Shown here one piece after another: positions 51,495 to 61,251 of a DNA stretch of 64,000 bases. The stretch covers positions 34,903-98,902 of the forward strand of contig MU400665.1 of assembly GCA_022578965.1 (NCBI GenBank), written 5' to 3'. Under the pieces are notes generated by a model, which did no database searches, was not told the DNA's origin, and saw only the letters and a list, made by a program, of their open reading frames with translations. The position numbers and the translations under genes were made by a program. The stretch's first letter is position 1; every line of letters begins with the position of its first letter. Origin of the DNA: Xylaria sp. FL1777 (lineage: Eukaryota; Ascomycota; Sordariomycetes; Xylariales; Xylariaceae).

Positions 51495-52508
51495 TAAAGC
51501 ATTTTAAAGCTAACTTAGCTTATATAGCATTATTTTATTAAATAATAAAAATATACTTTTATAATTACTTATATAATATTAATTAACTTTTATTATATTA
51601 TTTATTATTAATAATAAACAAGTATTAAAAATTTAAGCAATTAAGTTAAACTAATTATGTTTTAATTGTTTTAATAAGCAAAGCTATAAAGTTATTATAT
51701 TTTCTATAATAAGTAAAACAATTTATAATATAATGTTTTTTGTATAATTAATTTAAGCTATTAATATAATATTATTATAATAAAATATTATATGCTAAAT
51801 TAACTTAATTTATCTAGTTTTAAGCTTAAGTTTATATAATTTATTAAGTTAATAATAGTTTAAAATAGCATTAATAATAGCTTATATAAAGTTATATTTT
51901 AACATATATTATTAGTTATATTTTAATTGCAGCAAAATATGCTATATAAAATACTAAATATAATTATTAAATAAATGCTTTAATATTATATTATTAGCTA
52001 ATTTGTTAAGTTTATTAAGCTTTTTAATAAATTTTAAAAGTTTTAAAGTTATTAGTTTTTTTAAAAAGTAATTATTAATTAAGCTAAAAGTAAAATCGTT
52101 AAAAGTTTGCAGTTTTATAATAAAATAAAAAAATAACACTAATTAATAAATTAATAAATAAAGCTTAACTTTTAATTATTTAAGCTTAAAACATTATAAC
52201 ATAATAAAATATTTTAATTATAAAAGTAGCGTTATATATAAATATTATTATAAAAAGCTTTAAGCAATATTATAATTGTTATTTTTAAGTTTTATTAGCA
52301 AATAATTTAAAAATATAAGTAGTATATATATATATATATAAAGTGAACTTTAGCTTAAAAATTAATAAGGGTTCTTTAAACTAAAATACCTAAAATGCAA
52401 GCTTTAAACCTATAAATATATTTATATAAGCTTTTAAAGAAAGTAAATTATAGCTTATAGTAAATATAGCTTGCTGTTTTATGTTTTTAGTTTAAAGCAC
52501 TTAAAATA
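51494..52508 (+). repeat. 1-kb inverted repeat, left arm
   Basis: Reverse complement of 62402-63416 over its whole length (shared AAAATGCAAGCTTTAAACCT, ATTATTAGCTAA and TTTAAAGCATT segments). It ends at the inverted conserved box. The 61-codon frame at 51954-52139 lies inside and is an artefact. Confidence 0.65.
52484..52508 (+). promoter_or_regulatory. Orphan copy of the conserved gene-upstream box, inverted
   Basis: Reverse complement of the core (GTGCTTTAAACTAAAA read from 52508 downward). A gene in the same relation would start just to the right on the plus strand, but 52509-53125 is AT-rich with no frame and instead belongs to an inverted repeat. The gene was lost, never present, or mutated beyond recognition. 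Confidence 0.45.
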
Positions 52509-53125
52509 CTTTTTTTAAACATTATATAGCTTTTAAAAGTTATTGTTTTTTTTATAATAAAAATTAACTTAATTTTTAAAATTTATAACTTATTAAATAG
52601 TTTTTTATAAATTATATTACTATATTAAACAAAAGGTTTTTATGTTTATATATATAAATAATATTATTTTAAGTTATTTAAAAACTAAAAAAGCTTTTAT
52701 TTAATAAATAATTTTTTAATTAATCTATTATTATTTAATAAGTAATTAAAATAACCTTTTATAGTTTTTTAATATAAAGGTTATTTAAAATTATAAAAAA
52801 AGCTTAATTTAGTTGTTTTAATTTTTATATATTAAAAAGATTATTAAGCTTAAAAATAAATTTATTTTTAAAGCTTATATTTTAATAAAGTAAAAAAACT
52901 AAGTTTTTATAATAAATTAGCTATATAGCATAAAATTTATTACTTTCAAAAAAAATTAATTTTAATCATATATAATGCTATAATTATTTAATTTAAGATT
53001 ACTTTTAAAGTATTTTAATTATTATAATTTAATTTAAATATTAAATTAAAACATTTTAAGTTTATTAATTAATTATTGTTTTATTTTAAAATTACTTAAT
53101 ATTTTTAAAAATAAAAACAAGTTTA
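52509..53125 (+). repeat. 600-bp inverted repeat, left arm
   Basis: Reverse complement of about 54740-55390 (shared AAAAACCTTTTGTTTAATAT, AAAAGGTTATTTT and AAATTAAGCTTTTTTT segments, read on the right-arm strand). It adjoins the end of the 1-kb inverted repeat arm. Confidence 0.6.
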
Positions 53126-53139
53126 TTATTAAAAGAAAA

Positions 53140-53318
53140 TCTTTTTGCTTTTTAATTTTAATAAACATAAGTTATTATAAAAAAAAACTTTAAAGTAATA
53201 TTATTAATGTTATTATATAAAGCTTTTATTTAGCTTTTTATATAGTTTTATTAATAAATATAAAAATAAAAAAAATGTATTATAAAATAATATAATAAAT
53301 TATTAATAATAATATTAA
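53140..53318 (+). mobile_element. LINE 3'-end fragment with TAA tail
   Basis: Aligns with 16845-17045 of copy B: the AAACTTTAAAGTAATA segment, the TTTATTTAGCTTTTTATA segment and the terminal TTATTAATAATAATA. It is a heavily 5'-truncated copy in plus orientation. Confidence 0.5.
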
Positions 53319-53637
53319 TAGTTTAAAGCTTTTAAATTATAATATATATATTATGTTTACTTTATATTTTTATATAACTTTTTTTAACATATTTTATTTT
53401 ATGTTATATATGCTTTTTTATACTTTATGTATTTTAGCTTTATTTTTTAAGTTTTTATTAAGCAATTTTTTTTAATGCTTTAAAGTTAAACAATAGTTAT
53501 ATTTTATGTTTTTATAATAATATTTAGCTATATATTTATATTTATAATAATTAAAGCATTTTATAACTTTTAGCTTTATTATAAAAAGGTTATAATTAAA
53601 TAGCTAAACTTTTTATAAAAAGCTATTATTATATAAC
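53319..53637 (-). mobile_element. Internal LINE fragment, opposite orientation
   Basis: Aligns with 10845-11160 of copy A and the matching part of copy C (shared TTTTTATTAAGCA and ATATTTAGCTATA segments). It abuts the tail of the previous fragment but runs the other way. It is not a simple 5' inversion, because it lies on the tail side. Confidence 0.5.
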
Positions 53638-53639
53638 GT

Positions 53640-54098
53640 ATTCCTTAATTAACTTAGATACTTTATTAAATAAGCTACCTATTAAATATAAGTGATAGTA
53701 TATAACATTAGGTTTATTAGTTGTATTAATTATATGTTGTTTTTATTATATAAACGCAACTAGCTAGCGATATAGGTTTTATATAAAGGCCTTTGTTTTT
53801 TTAACATAGGGTTACTTTTAAATACTTATTAGTTAAGTAATTTTAGCTTAAAATATAATCCTTTATATTTAACTATTAAATATAAATGATAACATGTAAT
53901 ATTAAGTTTATTTATTGTATTAATTGCGTGTTGTTTTTGTTATATAAACGTAATTAGCTAGCTATATAAGTTTTATATAAAAGCCTTTGTTTTTTTAATA
54001 TAGGTCTACTTTTGGATATTTATTAGCTAAGTAATTCTAGCTTAAGATATAATTCTTTATATTTAATACACTTTTTTAAAAAATACTTCTTAAGGAAT
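53640..54098 (+). mobile_element. Element with a 194-bp tandem duplication
   Basis: Bounded by ATTCCTTAA at the left and TTAAGGAAT at the right. Inside, 53679-53872 and 53873-54065 are two copies of one unit, each with TTATATAAACG, ACTAGCTAGC or TTAGCTAGC, and CTTTGTTTTTTTAA. Related degraded sequence occurs at 17483-17880, partly inverted. The 9-bp terminal match is short and may be chance. Confidence 0.45.
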
Positions 54099-54739
54099 AA
54101 TTTTTACAAATATATTCTGTTTTAACCTTAGTAGTTATATTTAGCTAAAAAAACTTATTATATTTATTTAGTTATTTATATATTTAATTTTTTTTCTTTT
54201 AATAAATCTTTAAGTATTTTTTATTTATTTTTTTAGTATTTTTTTAAGCGTTTAGTATTTTTAGATATTTTTAATATTTATAAAATTAAGCTATTTTAAA
54301 AAAGTATTCTATTTGTTTTTAAAAAGTGCTTTTATTAAACCATTAGTAATTATATTAATAGTAAAAATATATTTAACTTTTAAAGTTTTATTAAAAACCT
54401 TTTATTATAACTAATAATTATAAATATTTATATATTATAGCTTAGTTTATAATATAATAATGTTTTTTATAATTAGTTTAATTATTTGTTAATTATTGCA
54501 TTAAATTTAAATTTGCTAGTTATTTAATACAACTTTTAATTTTTTAATTAGCTAGCTAATAAATATTGCTTTTTTAAATGCTTAAATAAATACTAAAAGT
54601 TTACCTTTAATTATAAATATTATTATTATATTTTGTTTATTAGTTTTTTATTTAATAATTTTACTAACTAACTTTATTATATAAGCTTGCAAACTTTTAT
54701 AGTTAAAAGTATTATTAATAAAAAAAAAATTACTTATAA
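54099..54739. other. AT-rich degraded DNA inside the 600-bp inverted repeat
   Basis: Part (54099-54150) continues the similarity to 17575-17640. The rest has no recognised feature. Confidence 0.35.
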
Positions 54740-55390
54740 TAATAAACTTATTTTTATTTTTAAATTAAAGCATATAAGATTAAGTAATCTTAAAGTAAAA
54801 TAATAATTAATTAGTAAACTTATAATATTTTAATTTAAGATTTAAATTAAATTATAATAATTAAAATACTTTAAAAGCAATATTAAGTTAAGTAATTATA
54901 ATATTATATATAATTAAACCTACTTTTTTTTAATAGTAATAAATTTTTTGCTATATAGCTAGTTTATTATAAAAACTAAGTTTTTTTGCTTTTATTAAAA
55001 TATAAACTTTCAAAATAACTTTGTTTTTAAGCTTAATAATTTTTTTAATATATAAGGACTATAATAGCTAAATTAAGCTTTTTTTGTAATTTTAAATAAC
55101 TTTTATACTAAAAAACTACAAAAGGTTATTTTTATTAGTTATTTAATAATAGCGCTTTAATTTAAAAATTGCTTATTAAGCAATAGCTTTTTTAGTTTTT
55201 TAATAAGCTAAAATAATGGTGTTTATATATATATAAATAAAAACCTTTTGTTTAATATAATAATATACTTTATAAAAAACTATTTAGTAGCTTATAAATT
55301 TTAAAGATTAAATTAATTTTTGTTATTAAAAAAGCAATAATTTTTAACAGCTATATAATACTTAAAAAAGTTTAAAAAAAGTTTATAATT
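54740..55390 (-). repeat. 600-bp inverted repeat, right arm
   Basis: Partner of 52509-53125. Its outer end (55350-55420) also matches, inverted, the 24612-24680 sequence before the orphan box, so this module also belongs to the gene-flank repeat set. Confidence 0.55.
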
Positions 55391-55925
55391 TATAATAGCT
55401 TAAAAGTATATATATATAAATTTTTTTATTTAGTTTTATATTAATAAAAGCATTTATTATATTATATTGTTTTAATTTAAAATTAAACTTAGCTATAATA
55501 GCTATAAAAATTTAAAATAATTTACTTATAAAAATAAATGCGTAAGTATTTTTTTTTTTTTTAATTAGCTATTAATTTTTTAAACAATAAGTTTAGCTTT
55601 ATATTTTTAATAAAAGCTATGCTTATTAAACTTATAAATATATACTTATATATAGTTTAAAGTTAGTTTTTTATAAGTAATATATATATTAACTTTTTTT
55701 TAAATATTTATATCTTTATAGCTTTAAAAGTATAACTTTTTAGCTTGCTTAAAATATTTGCTTATAGAATAAGTACTAAAATCTTTATACTACTTTAAAA
55801 ATAAAAAAAAGTTTTAGCAATAAATTTTAAATTTAATTTAAAGCAGCTTTATAAAGTTTAACTTTTAAAGTACTAAAGCATTTTTTAAAATAAAATAAAT
55901 TAAAGCGCTAAAAGCAGCACGTAAT
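55391..55925. other. AT-rich degraded DNA left of the 63-bp tandem repeat
   Basis: 55391-55420 matches the end of the flank module at 24612. Nothing else supportable. Confidence 0.35.
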
Positions 55926-56177
55926 AAAAGCGCAAATAATAATACTGTTAAAATAGATTTAATTAAGGCATAAATAGCAATACTTTATAAAAGCGCAAAT
56001 AGCAGCACTTTTAAAATAAATTTAAATAAAACATAATAAGCAGCAGTTTATAAAAACATAAATAGTAGCACTTTTAAAATAAATTTAAGTAAAACATAAT
56101 AAGTAGCATTTTATAAAAGCGCAAATAATAATACTTTTAAAATAAATTTAAATAAAGCATAATAAGCAGCACTTTAT
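55926..56177 (+). repeat. 63-bp tandem repeat, four copies
   Basis: Units start at 55926, 55989, 56052 and 56115, exactly 63 bp apart, each AAAAGCGCAAATA followed by GCACTTTTAAAATAAATTTA. The period is 21 codons, so it may be a repeat from inside a former coding sequence, now with stops in all frames. Confidence 0.75.
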
Positions 56178-57778
56178 ATAAAAAATGCAGGTTTTTTGTT
56201 TTTAATAAATTTAATATTATTACTAAAATAGCTTAAAAATCTTTTTAAAAATCTAGCTTTATTAGCTTTGCTTATTAATATGCTATATTATAACTTTATA
56301 ATTATTAAGCGTTTTATATTAAACGTAGCTTTTTAGTAACTTTTATATGCTATAACTTTAAAAAAAGTTGTTTAAAAACTTTCTTTAAACCTTAAAATAA
56401 AATTAAACAATTTAATAATTTTTATAAGATTTTTTTTTTAGCTAGCTTTTTTAATTATAGCGCTAAAAAAAGCATAGTAAGCAAAAAATTTAAAAAAAAT
56501 AAAATAAAAAGCAAATATTACTTTAGTATATAAATAATTAGTTTATAACAGCAAGTCTTTATTTTAATTTACATTTTTATTAACATTTTTGTTTTTTGCT
56601 TTTTTAGCAAAATTAATTAGTATATATATCTTTTAGTTCTTATATAAATTAATAAAGGTTTATTAAGCAGTTTTTAAATAAAATTAGTAAGTAATTTTAG
56701 TTAATAAAGCTTTAAACTTTTTATTTATAGTTTTTAAAAAGTTATTTTTTAAAGAATTAATATTTTTTAAAAAAACAATATTTTTATTAAATATAACATC
56801 TTTAGTTATAATAACTCTGTTAGCCTTTAATAACTATATATAATAAGTAATAAATAATTAATATTTAATTAAATACTTTATTTAAGCCTTTAAATCAAGC
56901 TTTTTTTTTTTATTAGTTTTTAGCTAAACTATTAATATTATAGCAAACGCTTTATATTTATAAACTTTTAAATATAATAAAACAAATACTTTATTGCTTT
57001 TAATTATATTATCTTGCATTTAAAAATAAGTTTAAAATTTCTTATATAAAGTTTTCTAATTATAAATATATTTAAAAGTACAATTATAAAAATATATAGC
57101 AGCTTTAATAATTTTTACTTAAAAATAAGTTAGCAACTTAAATTTATTTTTTATAAATTTTGCTTTTTCTTTAATTATACTTTTCAACCTTTTAGCACTT
57201 TTATTAAATGCTTAAGTATTAAAAAAAACACTTTAAAAGTAATTCTTTTAATTATTTAAAAATACTAAGCAAGTTTAAAAGTGCTTTCTATATTTATAGT
57301 TATTTTGTTAATGCATTTTATTATTAATACTTTAGTTTTATAGTAATTTTATATATATTTAATTAAATAAATAAATGCAGTTTTAATTAATAAATATATT
57401 TAGTTATATAAATAGTAATTAAAAGTAAAGCTAAAAAATTAGTTAATAATAAGCATTATATATTATTTTTTGTTTTTATTCTTTTAAAAATCTTTATAAT
57501 TATAAAAGTTAATTACTAGTTATATACTAGCTACTACTAGCTTTTTTTGTAGTTATTTATTAATTTAACGTTTAATTTTTAATATTCCGTATATAATGCA
57601 TTAAGTAGTTTTTATTTTATTACTTTTATTAAAAGCTTAGCAAATTTTTACTTCTTAAAATAAAATTACTAAATATTACATTGCTTTAAGTCCTAAATAG
57701 CTTATTTAAAAGTACTACTTAAATAAATCTTTTTATAAAATTAGCTTTTTTATATATAAATTAAGTTTGTTTTATTAT
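56178..57778. other. AT-rich degraded DNA right of the 63-bp tandem repeat
   Basis: No frame and no repeat found. If the tandem repeat was coding, this could be part of the same lost gene or element. Confidence 0.35.
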
Positions 57779-58262
57779 AACGTGGTTTATATGCGAGTCG
57801 CCCATTTAAGCGAGTGGCCTATGTTACCTTAGCGTACCACTTCACCTATTTTATATGTGAAAATACATACTCCACTTTTAAATAACTCAGCCAAAAAAAA
57901 TCGGAAAAATACCAGGCTTGTTTTATTATATTTATAACTATATAATTTAGCTAAAACAACTTTGTTCTAGTGAATAGCTATTTTATTTAAGCTGCTATAA
58001 AAAATACGCTAAAATAATCCCTGTATTTTGGTTTTTCTTTAATGCATGCTTTAAAGAAATAGCTACACACTAGGGCAAAGTTGTTTTAAGTAAAATATAT
58101 AGTTATAATTACAATAAAAAAACTCCGGTATTTTTCCGATTTTTTCTGGCTGAGTTATTTAAAAGTGGGGTATGTATCTTTATATATAATATTGTATATA
58201 ACGGTACGCTAAGCCAACGTGGGCGACTCGCTTAAATGAGCGACTCGCATATGAACCACGTT
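57779..58262. mobile_element. 484-bp palindromic MITE, well preserved
   Basis: Terminal AACGTGGTTTATATGCGAGT and its complement at the right end. Subterminal TTAGCGTACC/GGTACGCTAAG, then an inner pair ATAACTCAGCCA/TGGCTGAGTTAT next to AAATCGGAAAAATACC/GGTATTTTTCCGATTT. CpG and CpA survive, so it is younger or less RIP-affected than its neighbours. A degraded copy lies at 18331-18808. Confidence 0.7.
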
Positions 58263-59454
58263 ATATAAAAAGCATATTTTTTAAATAACAACAAAAAATA
58301 TTCCATACCAAATTAATTAAGTTAGTTCTATAAACAGTATAAAGTTAACTTATTTTTTTATTGCAAAAAGTTCGTAAATAGTTTATTATTTTATTAATAT
58401 TTTAGTTAATTAAAAACTTAAAGTAATATTAAATTTATAGCTATTATAAAGCAAAATGCTATATTATATAACTAAAGAACTTTTAGTTTTTTTAGTTTTT
58501 AAATATATATGTTTACTTTTTTAAATCTTTTAATTAAAATAACTTTATTTTTTATGTATACTGCATTATTTAAGTTAGCTTTTTTAATGTTTAAAAATCT
58601 GCTCATTTTATTAAATATATATATTATAATACTTAAGTTCAAAATTGCAAAGTTTTTAAATTTATATATTATTTTAGTTTTATTTCTAGCTATAAATGCA
58701 GTTTAAGCTAGTTTTTTTAATAGTTAGTTAATATTTAGTTTAGTTTTTTTTTATTTTGTTTTTTTTTTTTAAATTTGCTTAATTTTCTTAAAAAGTTCTA
58801 AGTTAAACTTTAATATTTATAAAACTATTTTTTAAACTATTTTATTAAGTATAAAGTTTTTATTTGCTATTTTTAAAAAAACGTATTAATATTTATTTAG
58901 TAAGTAGTTTTAAATATATAGCTTATAATTTATGTTTTTATTGTTAATATTTGCTTAAAAACGTTTAAGTTTTATGCTTTTTTTACGTTTTTATAATTTT
59001 TTGCTATAAAAGCTGCTTTAGTTTCTTTTTGCCGGTTTTTAGCAACTAAAAAGTTCTTTTACTTTAATTATATTGTTTATTTCTTTTGTATTTTTAAAAG
59101 TATAAAAGCTTTCTTTATAAAGTTTTTTTTTAAGTAGCTTACTTTAAACTAATAGCTTAATGCTTGCTTTATTTTGCAAGTTTGCTACAATTATAATATA
59201 ATTAAAAATTTCACTTTTAATCTTTTATTAATTAATTTATTAAAATGCTATTATTTATTTTTAGTAGCTTTTTTTTAATGCTTTTTTTAAGTTAATAGCT
59301 ATATTATATAACTTAGTAAAATTTATAGCTTTACGTTTTGCTATTAAAGCTAGCTTTTTTTTTTATTTAGTTGCTTAAATTTTTAAATCTTTTAATAGTT
59401 ATTTTGCGTTATTATTAATAAATAATCTATAGTTTAAAAGATATATTTCCTTAT
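58263..59454. other. AT-rich degraded DNA between two palindromic elements
   Basis: The 65-codon frame at 58509-58706 is Leu/Ile/Phe/Lys-only and is not supported as a gene. Confidence 0.4.
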
Positions 59455-60172
59455 ATAAAAGTATATAAAAAATACATACCTTATAATAAATAACTCTACT
59501 AATATAAGTGCTAAAAATATAAAGAAATATGTTTTAGAATTTTTATTTAATAAAAGATCCATTTATAACTTTCATATGTTTATAGCATTTTTATTAGTAA
59601 AGATATATATAAAAAGAACAAAAGTAAAAATATTGCAAAAAAATACACCTATTATTATGTAAAGCTTAGCGCGATTTGCTTATTTAAATGTAGAAAAAGG
59701 GGAAAAATCATATTTTAAATTAATAATGAATAAACTTTAAAAAACCAAAACGCTTTATTTTTCCAATTTTTCTTTAATTAAATAACAAAGGTATAACGTT
59801 TTATAGTAAAATATATATGTACTGCTTTTTATACCTTAGCTACTTAATTAAAAAGTGCTTAAAAATCGAGATCTTTTAGAATTGAAATAATAATTAATTA
59901 AACGTTTTAAAGCTTATTTTTTCTATTTCTTTTTATTTTTTTTAATCATTATTCACTAAGTTTTATATTTTTTATAAGGATATTTAAACACCTATTCTTT
60001 ATTACGTTATATCTTTACTAATAAAAACGCTATAAACAAACGGAAGTTATATGTGGATTTCTTGTTAAATAAAGATTTTAAAACATATTTTTCTATATTC
60101 TTAGCTTTTATATTAATGGAGTTATTTAATGTAAAGACATATATTCTTTATATATTTTTATATAAAGCAATA
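59455..60172. mobile_element. 720-bp foldback element
   Basis: Arms 59455-59614 and 60007-60172 are inverted copies (ATATCTTTACTAATAAAAAY, ATATGTTTATAGCATT-like and AAAACATATTT segments). The centre has a secondary palindromic pair around TTTTTCCAATTTTTC. No frame. Confidence 0.6.
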
Positions 60173-60173
60173 A

Positions 60174-60230
60174 ATTTTTCAAAGTGGCCCGTTTAATTAA
60201 ATGGCTTACTCGATTATAAACTATGTTAAT
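60174..60230 (-). repeat. Solo terminus of the 57.8-kb palindromic family
   Basis: The reverse complement reads ATAGTTTATAATCGAGTAAG then CCATTTAATTAAACGGGCCA, matching the left terminus at 57781-57820. It may be the outer end of the foldback element that precedes it. Confidence 0.4.
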
Positions 60231-60239
60231 TTTAATAAT

Positions 60240-60306
60240 TATAATTATTTAATAATTAAGCTTAAACTTATAAAACTATAATTAAGTATAAAATTTTTAA
60301 AAAAGC
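60240..60306 (-). mobile_element. Short fragment of the LINE 5' end
   Basis: Resembles 12150-12212 (TTATTTAATAATTAAG, then TATAATTAAGTATAAA) and stops at the same AAAAAAG terminus as copies A and C. Only about 65 bp, so the call is tentative. Confidence 0.35.
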
Positions 60307-60504
60307 TTTAATGTTTATTAATATTATAATTAATTAAACATTAATTTAAAAAATAATCCTATATATAAAACTTATTATAAAAGTTAATTTATTTTTTAAT
60401 TAACTTAGCTACTTTATTAAATAAGCTATTTAGCTTTAGCATACTAGCTTATTTATTAAGCATATAAAAGTACTTAATAGCTATTATAGTCTTTATTAAA
60501 TAAA

Positions 60505-60761
60505 TTTACTAATACTAATTGTATAACTATATAATTGGTATTTTTGGAATCTTTATTGAAAAATGCATCTAGTGGTATTTTCTGTAATTTTGTAGCTACT
60601 TTTGCTGCAGAGGTATAATAAACCACGCTAAATTTTAGCGTGGTTTTTTATATAGCCCTTAATAAAATAGCTGCAAAATTATAAAAAATACTATTAGATG
60701 CGTTTTTAAGTTAAAATTTCAAAAATACCAATTTTATGGCTATATAATTAGTATTAGTAAA
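60505..60761. mobile_element. 257-bp palindromic MITE with a perfect central hairpin
   Basis: About 100-bp inverted arms starting ACTAATACTAATTGTATA / TATAATTAGTATTAGT and carrying ATTGGTATTTTTGG / TTTCAAAAATACCAATT. At the centre, AAACCACGCTAAA and TTTAGCGTGGTTT (60620-60646) form a perfect 13-bp stem with a one-base loop. The arms are little mutated. Confidence 0.65.
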
Positions 60762-60829
60762 GTTATTTAAAGAAAACCATAATGGCTTTTAAGTACCTTG
60801 CTATAAAAATTTAGTTTAAGTAGTACGCT

Positions 60830-60880
60830 AAGCTTAAGTAGCCCATTTAATAAAGTGGCTAAGTTAAGTAAAAAATGCGT
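60830..60880 (+). repeat. Solo right-end fragment of the 57.8-kb palindromic family
   Basis: AGTACGCTAAGCTTAAGTAG then CCCATTTAATAAAGTGGC, comparable with 58203-58245. About 50 bp, no inner arms. Confidence 0.35.
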
Positions 60881-61251
60881 TAACTTTTTTAATATTACTT
60901 TATTAAAAACTTTAAATATGTTATATTTTTATTTTTTAAACCTTTAAATTATTTATATATTTTAAATTATTTTAAAATTTTAATTTTATATATTTATTTA
61001 TACCTAACTAAAGTTAAAATATATAATTAACTTTTTTTAAACAAAATAACTATATTAATTCATTATGTTTTTTATTTTTATTTTTTTTAAATTTTATTTT
61101 TAAATTTTATTTTATTTATTATAACATTATTATAAAGTTTTTTGTTTTTATTACTTTATATTATAAAAAACCTTTAATTATAATATTAATTCAAGGTTTT
61201 TTGTTTTTATTACTTTATAATGCATAAAACCTTTAATTAAACTATCATCCT
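60881..61251. other. 3' flank of the 371-aa gene
   Basis: 60895-61190 is repeated at 17885-18155. Near the gene a short motif (AAGTTTTTTGTTTTTATTAC-like, followed by AAACCTTTAATTA) occurs twice, at about 61132 and 61194, and may include the polyadenylation region. Confidence 0.4.

Noticed and set aside
53140..53637. Twin-primed (5'-inverted) LINE insertion
   Set aside because: The inverted piece lies on the tail side of the 3' fragment, the wrong order for twin priming.
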